64,000 nt of DNA from Leishmania donovani (taxonomy: Eukaryota; Euglenozoa; Kinetoplastea; Trypanosomatida; Trypanosomatidae): NCBI RefSeq assembly GCF_000227135.1, contig NC_018240.1, forward strand, positions 441,411 through 505,410, in the 5' to 3' direction. The notes under the pieces were generated by a model that was not told the DNA's origin, did not search any database, and saw only the letters and a list, made by a program, of their open reading frames with translations. The position numbers were made by a program, and so were the translations under genes. Shown here one piece after another: positions 10,101 through 18,070 of this stretch (position 1 is the first letter of the stretch; each line of letters starts with the position of its first letter).

Positions 10101-11340
10101 CCGACGGCGGCACCTCCTCGACGCAGCTGCCTGGAACGCAATAGAGGGTCTCCCGGCTCACGCGACGTAGCGCCCACGTTTGCCAGCAGATTGTCGCCGG
10201 CACATCTGGCCGGACCACGCCCGGCGCACCACCGGCAGCACTGGCAGCACTGGCCGCTGCCTTGTCCGTTTTGGAAGGTGGCGAGGCGGGCAATGTGCGC
10301 ACGGATGGAACACATGTCGACGCGGTGCCCGTGCGCTGTGCCAGTGTCGCCGCATACTGTGCAACGGTGTAGGCGGAGACGAGGAAGCGACTCGCCTTGT
10401 CGCGGTCAGGAAACATGCACGTCCACCAGCACCCGCTGCCGCTCCCACCCGCTGCGGACCTCTCAGAGGAGCTGGCTCCACGGATACCAGTGCAGCCGAT
10501 GTCGAAAAAGGTGAGGTACTGTGGCTGTGTAGCGTCTTGACGCAGTTGCAGCGAGTCGCTAGAAAACACAGCGTCGGTGGCGTCGAGAGCAACGCGAGAG
10601 AGCACCTGGCGGTTGCTGCTGATGAGCAGCAACGTCGGACCACCGGCCGCCGCATTTGACGCAGCGACAGCCTCTTGCTGTTCGCGGAGGTGTCGGCGCA
10701 GAGCGGCTGACGGCGGTGAAGCAGCAGAGGTGGTGACTGCGGAGGCAGTAGCAAGGGGCACGCATAGCGCCAGCATGCACGTGCCGCTGTGCAGGGAGTC
10801 ACGGTACGCTTGTACTACCGCGTGCTCGGCTGTGATAAGCCCCGCCCCCGCTTCACCCGTGGCAGCCGCGAGAGCAGCGGCGGCGCCGCCTGCAGCCCCC
10901 GTGCCGCCATTGCCATCGTAATCGAAGCGCGGAGCGAAGAAGGCAGTGGCTTCTGTGGCACCACTGCCGGTATCGGCTGAAGCGCCGTTTGCGACATTCC
11001 CGGCAGCGGCGGCCTGCGTGGCCGGGGGCTGATTTGGTGAGTTACTCATTCCTCGCATCGTCAACGGCGTAGGGCCCGCGCCGAAGAGCTGCGACAGGTT
11101 TTGACGAGTGGCTGTTACCTTGCTGGGCTCGGGAAGCTGCACTGCTGCTGTGCTTCTCCTGTCGTTGTCGAGGCTTGCGGAGTGGAGCTGCGAAGCCGCG
11201 CCCGCCGACAGCGGATCCTTCGCCAGGCGTGAGCCTGATGTTCCAGACATGGCTCGATCACCGGCACCCGCAGCTGCGAAACGGAAGGCATCGGCGTTGT
11301 CGTCGTCACTGTCGGACGCGAAAAGAACGCGTCGGTTCAT
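7162..11340 (-). CDS. FKBP15-type (WH1/FKBP/coiled-coil) protein
   Basis: The product is a 1392-residue protein starting MNRRVLFASDSDDDN at 11340. The frame is open 27 codons further, but that extension looks like leader sequence. The layout follows metazoan FKBP15 (WAFL). A short LSQLFGAG motif comes near the N-terminus. A WH1-like region spans about residues 173-333 (TAEHAVVQAYRDS .. LLLISSNRQVLSRV .. YLTFFDIG). A shortened FKBP-like segment at about 380-450 ends in ALVGMRTGESRLVFLTPED. A long Glu/Arg/Gln-rich coiled coil runs from about 580 to 860, and the remainder is a low-complexity Ala/Ser/Pro tail. FKBP15 in animals links actin and early endosomes; any such role here is inference. The FKBP segment is degenerate, so peptidyl-prolyl isomerase activity is doubtful. 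Confidence 0.8.
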   Translation of the reverse strand: MNRRVLFASDSDDDNADAFRFAAAGAGDRAMSGTSGSRLAKDPLSAGAASQLHSASLDNDRRSTAAVQLPEPSKVTATRQNLSQLFGAGPTPLTMRGMSNSPNQPPATQAAAAGNVANGASADTGSGATEATAFFAPRFDYDGNGGTGAAGGAAAALAAATGEAGAGLITAEHAVVQAYRDSLHSGTCMLALCVPLATASAVTTSAASPPSAALRRHLREQQEAVAASNAAAGGPTLLLISSNRQVLSRVALDATDAVFSSDSLQLRQDATQPQYLTFFDIGCTGIRGASSSERSAAGGSGSGCWWTCMFPDRDKASRFLVSAYTVAQYAATLAQRTGTASTCVPSVRTLPASPPSKTDKAAASAASAAGGAPGVVRPDVPATICWQTWALRRVSRETLYCVPGSCVEEVPPSAPRTVTATDGTLWDAAAAALVGMRTGESRLVFLTPEDTRVRQPKPRTDSRRSERPGRSAPQLALNTPAVIYMTCLQAVSSPIGTPEPSTPTAAGDLAPLIPPPPAPAPATAAAATSVSVSAPPPAAEPSQAPGAASALSTNTLLQQLLLHFLQQQPQQPLPSASASERGTSQQVWESIECALTRVQVQLGSLYEKIDRLDIEAKLQHNNTELERVMRRVVGRAPQEEIAIEDSLKDREELLASIERHRHKFEEANANYQRALEAMGRLSDRAQALERDLRLQQDIWAQQRKDEAEQMRLRLVERDARHRDELERVSEERYAAGRSDGHAAGYREGRQATLLEVEGSGTGGDGGGPVVMQWREKLMAKDQEVIALQTALQDAKFRHDRDRRQLRAEIDVLTELNEKLQHLQANADVRVPEETVQQQCKRIKRTLNAVYNQVEEQLLQLSSLERRSGPGGRRSSPTVDEGNSIEGAGESLDADGSGSSGVVAVDDVLAIVTVAIRSEAQVAVTEIRSDEVRRAAANAELRARTLARRSGQHPTPASYDGHRPSTSSALLVGYGVKEEVGGPKAEHSSVAKRASTPPPLPPVHTSASQGALAVVAATLLPNVAQAASMKASVVEAAEGAAEATLHGDGHLCEGTGVARATASPVTAEEPFHYKTGTQWGDVGNGGAGSVACRPYSAPAHADPGATAAASVLSSAADGKGVSVPDVGADSLHSALSWSTTAPIAEIERDSVGARAGEAPRWNAGDSADGGSRAFSSAFIATGGAADDAVAARASAELWSSPGVGEEVQRAPTPNATAANIATTSSTPTRMGADSPFTMNRARVALEVVRAGDTEKAHMTRCSTDSLSPLSSPAKQGRMTTRLPADAPASPPLSAPHSGSDDGDGTRRGDEAIGASPSGSMREAACVREPRTDASQQALPLVPPVLPSDASLVGAAADLATPSCDAQLFSSPSTALGDWQGSRLFGSPPSAGGG

Positions 11341-12893
11341 GTCGGTGCCGCCGCCCTCTGACGCACACGCACACAAACAGACAAGCACCGGCGCACGCCG
11401 GAGTCTCACACCCCTCTGCACTGACGCTTTTCTGCAGGAGACCCTATTTTCGTTGGTTGGTTTGGTTGTTGTTTTCGGTTGTCTTATGCGTCCTCTCGCG
11501 GTAGCGGTGCAGGACTAGCGCACACGGCTGCTACCCTCTATCCCGAGGTGATGGCGAGACGAGCGCCACACACCAGAAGAAAAAAGAAGAATACGCGTTG
11601 TGTTGAGCGCTCTCGTGCGTGCGTGTGCGTGTGTATGGTGGTGCTGAGTGAGCAACGTTCTGCACTCGATGATCTCCGCTCACTTGCCCGAAGGGGGCCT
11701 GCCTTGAGAGAAAAAAGTGTCGTGGGGTGCTGCGACTGATCGACTAGAGGGGTGTGTTGGAGGGGGAGGGGGGGGGCAGAGTCGATAAAGATCTTGGGTT
11801 TCACTCATGCATGCACGAAGTGATGTGAGCATGGGTGAACGTGCACGTCTTTCGCGTGCACCGACACACGCACACGCCTACACTCTCTACTAGAGGCAAC
11901 AAAAGACGGCAGCGGCTGGCGAGGCGCACGTGCGCAAAACCAATAAAGCCGGAGGGAGAAAGCGAGCGAGTTGGAGCTGTACATTTATGAGCGCGTGAAC
12001 CATGCAGGCTGTGTGAAGGGAGAGGGAGGGGGGCGCAGAATCGTCTGCGACGCCTGGTCACACTCGCAACAAGAAAAAAGAGATGCACACACCCACACCG
12101 ACGCATATCAAAGTCGCTTCCTGTTTCTGCTGAGGTACGCGCGCGCTGTGCTGACATGCGAGCAACGATGAAAGGAGAAACAGGCATCCGTTTTGTTTTT
12201 GTGCTGCGTCTGCGGGAATCGGATGCACACCCGTGTTGATGTGTCGATGGGGGAGGGGTGAGGGCATTGCTCAGAGGAGGGACACGAGAGACCGCTGATC
12301 AAGAGTGGCATGCAACAACAGGGAGGGAATAACAACAACGAACGAAGAAGAGGAGGGAGGAAGGGAGGGTTGTGGGTGGTGGGAAAGTCGGAAGAAGAGA
12401 CGCTCAGACGCATCTGTGCTGTTTCTCTTCTCGACAGCGTGATACAAGCACGCCGACCTTTCTCTTTTCTTTGTCTTCGCTATGCCGCTTCTCACCTTGC
12501 CACCACGCACCGCATTTTATTTTCGAGACATCGACAGCAACCGAAATGGGGCGAGAGGAGCAAACCAAACTAAGCGCCCCTTCCCCACCCCACCCTCTCC
12601 CAAGTAAAGGGCATGTAAGAAAAAAAAAGAAACGGCAAGTACGTCTACGTGTACATCGGAAAGAGGCGGCGAGAGAGAGAGAGAGAGACATCGAACAAAA
12701 ACCACTTACACACCGCGCACGCCCGCCCACACGCCCACTCTTTGTACATCCGTGGAGGCGGATCATCAAGCGCATCCGCCATCGCAGCAGCAGCACCCGC
12801 CGTGGCGCAAACGCCGCCATCTCAGTAAACGGGCGAACGTAAAGTGAATAAAGAGCACACAAAAACGCGTCATGGACGCCCGCAACAGAGGCT
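11341..12893. other. Intercistronic region, no gene seen
   Basis: This 1.55 kb region between the FKBP15-type gene start and the AK7-type gene stop contains CA and GA tracts and homopolymers. All open frames are low complexity. It should carry the 5' leader of the FKBP15-type mRNA and the 3' UTR of the AK7-type mRNA. Confidence 0.55.
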
Positions 12894-15800
12894 TCACAGA
12901 TCACAGAAGATATCGTCGTGTGGGTTGTGACGAATGAGCCACTCCGCCAGGTAATCCACCGGGTCTGCTGGTCGCGTTGCACACACCTCCAAAAGACCCT
13001 TGTGCAGGAGGGGCAACACGCGCTCCTGCAGGTAGTTTGTCATGGGCCGCTTGCGCGCTTCCAGCTCCGCCACGTCAGCCTGCTTAAGCGCTAGAAGTCT
13101 CTCCTCGGCTACTGAGCGGGCTTCAGACTCCTGCGCGCACTCCAGGGATTCGGCAGCCGCCTGGGCCGCTATCTGCTGAGCGCGGGCGTCCTCCTCCTCA
13201 GCCAGCAGACAGCGCTGGCGCACGGCCTCGCGCTGGATCTCCTCCAGGCTCTTGCCAAAGTTGTGAGGGCATCCGAGAATAACTTGCTCGAGCAGCTTCT
13301 CCGTGCTGCTGAGCTGCGGCGGTGCGTATGCGGACATGGGCGGCAAAGGTGGCACAAGAGGCTCGTTGCCTTCGATGGCCACCAAGTGCACCTCGGCGCG
13401 GCGCTCCTCGCCCGTCGCGCTGCCAGTGCTCAGCAGCGGCGCGGTGGTGGCAGCCGCACACTCCCAGTAACTGAGCACCGAATACGGCATGTCAACGTAC
13501 TCTCGCTTGTACGTCTGGAGAGCGTGGTAGAAGGCTTCCACGTCGACGTTGCGTGTGGCATCGTCGTTGCCGCAGGCGTTCACCGCGCCCTCCTCCGACG
13601 CCGCACCCATCGCCTTAAGGCGGCTCAGCAGGTACGCGTCGGACGCTTGAAGCACAATGACGTGGTTTGGCAGCCGGGCATCGCTCGCCGGCTCCTTTGC
13701 CGGAGCCGCCTCCGCGGCGCCGGCTTCTTTGTCGTCGTGGCCGTCGCCCGCAGCACCAGATGCAGCGGTCGCAGGGGCGCCGCCTTCGTTGGCGTAGCGT
13801 GGCCGGAGCGCCTCTTCCTCTGTCAGCGGCGGCTGGAGCTGGTCATCCTCGTCGTCGCCGAACACGAGCCGCGCCAACTCCAACGTCGTCGGCACCCCAT
13901 CCAGCACGAATCCCTGCACCCGACAATCTGGCTGGGCAAGGCGCCAGCGCAGCATGAGAGCGAGGGCGCGGGGCTGGAACGGCGCATGCTGCAGAGCAGC
14001 TTTGAGCTGCTGCTGCTCCTCTTCCTCCTCTCGCGTCTTCTGCGCATCCTTGTTGCCTTTTTTCTTCGCGTTGGCGCCACCGCCACCCGCGGTGGCGGCT
14101 TTCTTCTTTGGGTTCACCTCAGGCGTCGGCGGTCGTTGGTGCAGCCGAAGCAGCAGCACGCGTTCCATCTCCGCAATCTTGCTGATCCACGCATGCGCTT
14201 GCGGCTGCTCGGCCCACCACTCCAACACGAACATGTCGAGCTCCTCCTCCTCCGCCTGGGTGAGGGCCAGCTCGGTTGCAACGGCCTCATCGTCGTCGTG
14301 GACCGCCATCGTCGCCACGCAGGCGTCCGCACCGGCTCCTGTCGGCGCTTCTCCTGGCCCGCTGTAGTTATTTGCGCGATTGGCACTGCTGCCAGGGCGG
14401 TAGCTGCCGTGACTCGCCAGGTCAGCGGCTTCAACCGAATCCTGCTCGTTGTCGCCCGGTGACCCCACTCCTTCCCGAGCACCTGCTAAGGAGGCATCGA
14501 GACGTTCGGCCTGGGCATCCCACTCACGTTGCTGCCGCGCCAGCAGACGGCGCCGCTTCAGCCCGAGGCGGCGTTCCCGCTCAGCTTCTCGCACCGCGGC
14601 CTTCGTCGACTCCACACGTGAGCGGAGCTCTTTCAAGGCGGCCGTGTAGTCGAGCACGACCGAGTCCAGGGACACGCGTGGAAGGCGGTAGTAGCGCGCC
14701 ACACGCGTGGCGAGGTACGTCTTTCCGACCAGCGGCGGTCCAACAATGGCAATGCGGTGCGGTTGGACGTGGCGGGCGGCGGTGAACTCGTCTGCGACGG
14801 CACGAAGATGGCGACGGATGCCGCCCTCTGCAATCCATGTGTTCGGCAGGGGCAACTGCTGCTGCGCGGAGGCGACCGCATCGCTCGACTCGGCCCCTTC
14901 CTCGGCATCCTCGGTGCGTGCCATGATGATCCGCATCGTCTCCGGCTCGACACGCAGGTCAATCGTGAAGCGCTCCACGTCGCGGTAGAGCGGGTACGAT
15001 TCTGGCGCGACGGGGTGCATCGCGCACCGCCCACCAAACATGCGGTTCACGGCGGAGACGATGCTCTGCCAAGAGTTCTGGTTGCTCCCGTCCGTGGCGA
15101 AGAGGTAGCGCCGCTCGGGGAACGGCAGGGCGTCAGCAGGGCACCGGAGCAGTTTGCGCACAAAGCAGGCAAGATCCTGCACGTGCACGATCGGCACGCG
15201 CTGGTGGCCGCTGCCGAAGATCGGCAGCGTTGCCGAGGTCGCCGCGTGCTCGTTCTCCTTCTTCTCTGGCTCGGCAGACCACGCTAGGCGGAAGAGAGGT
15301 TCGAGTACGTCCTCCTCGCCTCCGTAGGTGAGGCCTCCGCAAATGACAAAGGTGTCCAGCGGCAGGCCGTTCGCGTGATGCGCTGCTGCGACGGCCCTCT
15401 CGGCATCGCGCCAGTTCAGATAGCGCAGATGCGGTACACGACGGTTGTACTGATCCTCCGTCAACACCTCTGCCCTCGCACCCGAGGCGACGGCGTCACC
15501 GCCGTCCTCCCTGTCTTCGTCCTCTCCATCGCCGCCGCTGTTGTCCTCACCCTTGGCTGCGCTCTCGTCGCCGCGCATCGCGTCCACTACAGCGTGCCGG
15601 GATCGGTCCTGCGCCTCAGCGAGAATGCTCTCCAGGAAACGCGGTGGAGGCGGGGGGTACGGCGCTTCGACGTCCTCCTCGCCATCAGCGACAGGGCTAT
15701 CGTCCTCGTCGTTTCCGTCGCCAGCGGCAACTTCCCCTTCCTCCAGCGACGGAGTGGCGTACCACGTCATGAGGCTGGAAAGCAGGACCAGACGCTTCGG

Positions 15801-16328
15801 TCGCTCAAAGGAGGGCTGCATCTGCAGGAACTGCACCACCTCTAGCACTGTTTGAGCCTGGTGCAGCTCTAGCACGATCCAGTCGCACGCGAGCAGCGCG
15901 CTACGCACGGCCAATGTGTCAAGGCGTGAGAAAAAGGTGCAGGACGCATGCGACTTTAACGGCTTTTCGCTGCCATCGGTGCCATCCACGCCTGCAGTCG
16001 GGTGGCTATCCTCCGCTTCAAATGACCCAGACCCCTCCAGCGGCAAAGCCGTTTGGGCACGGGCACTAACGCAGGGCACCAGGGAAGTGTAGCTCTCCTC
16101 CAAGACGCTGTTGTCTTCCTCGGCCACACCACCGACACGTGTCTTCGCCGCTGGCTGCTGCGGTTGCTGCTGGGCAGCCGACGCAGCGGCGTTGAGCTGC
16201 TCTGCGGCGGCCGCATCCCACATGCAGCCGTAGATGTCGTAGTGCGATGGGTACTGCTGGAACTGACGCAGCAGACGCGTGCCGACGAAGGAGTCCGCGT
16301 AGGACAAGAAAACAGACACGCGCGGCAT
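12894..16328 (-). CDS. Adenylate kinase 7-type protein (Rossmann + adenylate kinase + Dpy-30)
   Basis: The product is 1144 residues starting MPRVSVFLSYADSF at 16328. The open frame runs another 234 codons upstream, but through a CA repeat and an assembly gap, so that extension is rejected. An N-terminal Rossmann/epimerase-like half is followed by an adenylate kinase module: P-loop GPPLVGKT at about residues 530-537, and GFVLDGVPTT matching the GxxLDGFPRT motif of adenylate kinases. A coiled coil follows, and the C-terminus (LPLLHKGLLEVCATRP..DYLAEWLIRHNP) is a clear Dpy-30 motif. This order is that of vertebrate AK7, a ciliary protein, so a flagellar role is likely here by family. A long acidic and Ala/Gly-rich insertion splits the kinase module, and the Arg usual after FP in the kinase motif is Thr, so catalysis is uncertain. 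Confidence 0.92.
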   Translation of the reverse strand: MPRVSVFLSYADSFVGTRLLRQFQQYPSHYDIYGCMWDAAAAEQLNAAASAAQQQPQQPAAKTRVGGVAEEDNSVLEESYTSLVPCVSARAQTALPLEGSGSFEAEDSHPTAGVDGTDGSEKPLKSHASCTFFSRLDTLAVRSALLACDWIVLELHQAQTVLEVVQFLQMQPSFERPKRLVLLSSLMTWYATPSLEEGEVAAGDGNDEDDSPVADGEEDVEAPYPPPPPRFLESILAEAQDRSRHAVVDAMRGDESAAKGEDNSGGDGEDEDREDGGDAVASGARAEVLTEDQYNRRVPHLRYLNWRDAERAVAAAHHANGLPLDTFVICGGLTYGGEEDVLEPLFRLAWSAEPEKKENEHAATSATLPIFGSGHQRVPIVHVQDLACFVRKLLRCPADALPFPERRYLFATDGSNQNSWQSIVSAVNRMFGGRCAMHPVAPESYPLYRDVERFTIDLRVEPETMRIIMARTEDAEEGAESSDAVASAQQQLPLPNTWIAEGGIRRHLRAVADEFTAARHVQPHRIAIVGPPLVGKTYLATRVARYYRLPRVSLDSVVLDYTAALKELRSRVESTKAAVREAERERRLGLKRRRLLARQQREWDAQAERLDASLAGAREGVGSPGDNEQDSVEAADLASHGSYRPGSSANRANNYSGPGEAPTGAGADACVATMAVHDDDEAVATELALTQAEEEELDMFVLEWWAEQPQAHAWISKIAEMERVLLLRLHQRPPTPEVNPKKKAATAGGGGANAKKKGNKDAQKTREEEEEQQQLKAALQHAPFQPRALALMLRWRLAQPDCRVQGFVLDGVPTTLELARLVFGDDEDDQLQPPLTEEEALRPRYANEGGAPATAASGAAGDGHDDKEAGAAEAAPAKEPASDARLPNHVIVLQASDAYLLSRLKAMGAASEEGAVNACGNDDATRNVDVEAFYHALQTYKREYVDMPYSVLSYWECAAATTAPLLSTGSATGEERRAEVHLVAIEGNEPLVPPLPPMSAYAPPQLSSTEKLLEQVILGCPHNFGKSLEEIQREAVRQRCLLAEEEDARAQQIAAQAAAESLECAQESEARSVAEERLLALKQADVAELEARKRPMTNYLQERVLPLLHKGLLEVCATRPADPVDYLAEWLIRHNPHDDIFCDL

Positions 16329-18070
16329 CTTATCTTTCGTATATCCGTGACGTGTATGCTGGCTTTCGCGTACAGAAAACCTTCTAGGGGAGAGCTTCAA
16401 GGAGTTCCACCCCGCTGTCGTGTCTGCGAAGCCCGCACCGACTCGGCGCGCTCTTCTTGACCACAATGAGGGGATGTTGAATGGTAGCAGAAGAGAGCAA
16501 GTGAAAGGACGACGACGAGCTGCAAAACGACGGTCCAAGGGGGACGGCGACGAGATGATGAGAGAGAGCGAGCAATGCCGATCACCGGCCATCGACGCAT
16601 GCGCACAGCAGAGAGTGAGAGGGGAGGGGGAGGAGGAGGGAGATGCAACGTGCGAGGTGGAACAGAGAATGGTGCACGCCTGACGAAGGCGCAGAGAGCT
16701 GGAGGAGACGAAGAGGTCATGAGGGCAAAGTGTGCAAGAGGCCGCCGCTACGAGTGCTCCCGCAGTCTCCGATACACAAACACACACACACACACACATA
16801 CACACACACACACACACATACACACACACACACACACACACATACACACACACACACACATANNNNNTACATACACACACACACATACACACACATACAC
16901 ACACACACATACACACACATACACACACATACACACACACACACATACACACGCAAGCGTCATCACTGCCGCGCGCTTTGGGGAAGCACCGCAGAGGCAC
17001 ACATCCCGTCCTCCTCCTCCCGTAACGCACTTGCGCAACTCGACAGGCGAGCCCTCGCAGCCATCAAAAGACGCCCTTGAACGCCGAGTAAAACAGAGGA
17101 GAGGTCGTATATGCATGAGGAAGAGGAGAGGAAGAAAGGGGGAGTCCATCCTCCACCACGCTGCTCTGTGTTCGTCTCCCCATCCCTGAGTCGTTTTTTA
17201 TTCTGTTTTCTTTGTCGGCCTGTCTTCTTTTTCGAAGTGTATTACGGCTTACGAACAGCCTCACTTACCTACCAGCCATCGACCCTCCTCCTCACCGCCC
17301 CCCCCCCCCACACACAGACGACTTGCCTTTGCATCCGCATCAGGATCAAAGGCCATGTGCATGCACAGGAGCACACACAAGCTCAGACATGGGCGCCAAT
17401 CAGCACCCACACACATACACACGCCCACAAGCGCATCGAGCGAGCACCCACCCTACACGAACCAACCAGTGTAGGAGAAAGAAACATCGGCAGAGAGTCG
17501 AAGACGAATAAATAGCGAACGAAAAGAGAAGCGCCGCCACAACCGATAGACGACAAGAAAAAAGGGAATGGAGAGAGGGAGGAAAAGCGTTGCTACATCA
17601 TCACGTGCACCCTTGCATTCTGCATCCCAGACAGAGCCGCGCCCGGCGCACTCACAACCGCAGCCGTAAACGACGAGCATCAGGCAAAGCAATCTTGAAT
17701 TCCTACTCACACCGAGTCGGTGTACGCGCGCGCACCGAGCTACAACGCACAGCCCTTCTCCTCCTCCCCCTCCATCATGAGAGTGTAGACAAGAAGAAAA
17801 GCTACGGGTAGAGCAGGAGAGAGACGACGACGACGCGGGCGATAAACGCCCATAATGTGCCTCTGCCACCATGTCAGCTGCGCTCGCTGGAGCCACGTCG
17901 TAGAGCGACGAGGGAAAGAAGCCGGAAGACCCAAGGTCACTCACCAAGGTATTGCATTGTGGAAGCGCAGGGATTAGCGGAGTTCGACGGGAATGGTTGA
18001 AGATGCAACGCGCCTGTGTCATGCGTTCGGCACCCGCAGTGAGAAGCGTCGTGTCTCTGACCTCCCTGGC
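16329..18070. other. Intercistronic region with CA microsatellite
   Basis: About 1.7 kb lies between the AK7-type gene start and the Ge-1-type gene stop. It contains a long CA/TG microsatellite interrupted by a 5-N gap, and otherwise simple purine-rich sequence. A 189-codon frame at 17453-18022 (minus) is low complexity and not accepted as a gene. Confidence 0.6.
16779..16953. repeat. (CA)n microsatellite with 5-N gap
   Basis: CA dinucleotides interspersed with single TA steps run for about 175 bases, broken by five N at 16863-16867. The gap falls inside the repeat, so the true length is unknown. It probably varies between strains. On the transcribed minus strand it reads as GT repeats. Confidence 0.95.

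Noticed and set aside
13263..14462. 399-codon + strand open frame
   Set aside because: It is an antisense shadow of the AK7-type gene, whose GC-rich codons leave other frames open; no domain and opposite to all real genes.
16329..17030. N-terminal extension of the AK7-type frame
   Set aside because: It runs through the CA microsatellite and the 5-N gap and encodes Cys/Val repeats; the ATG at 16328 begins the conserved sequence.
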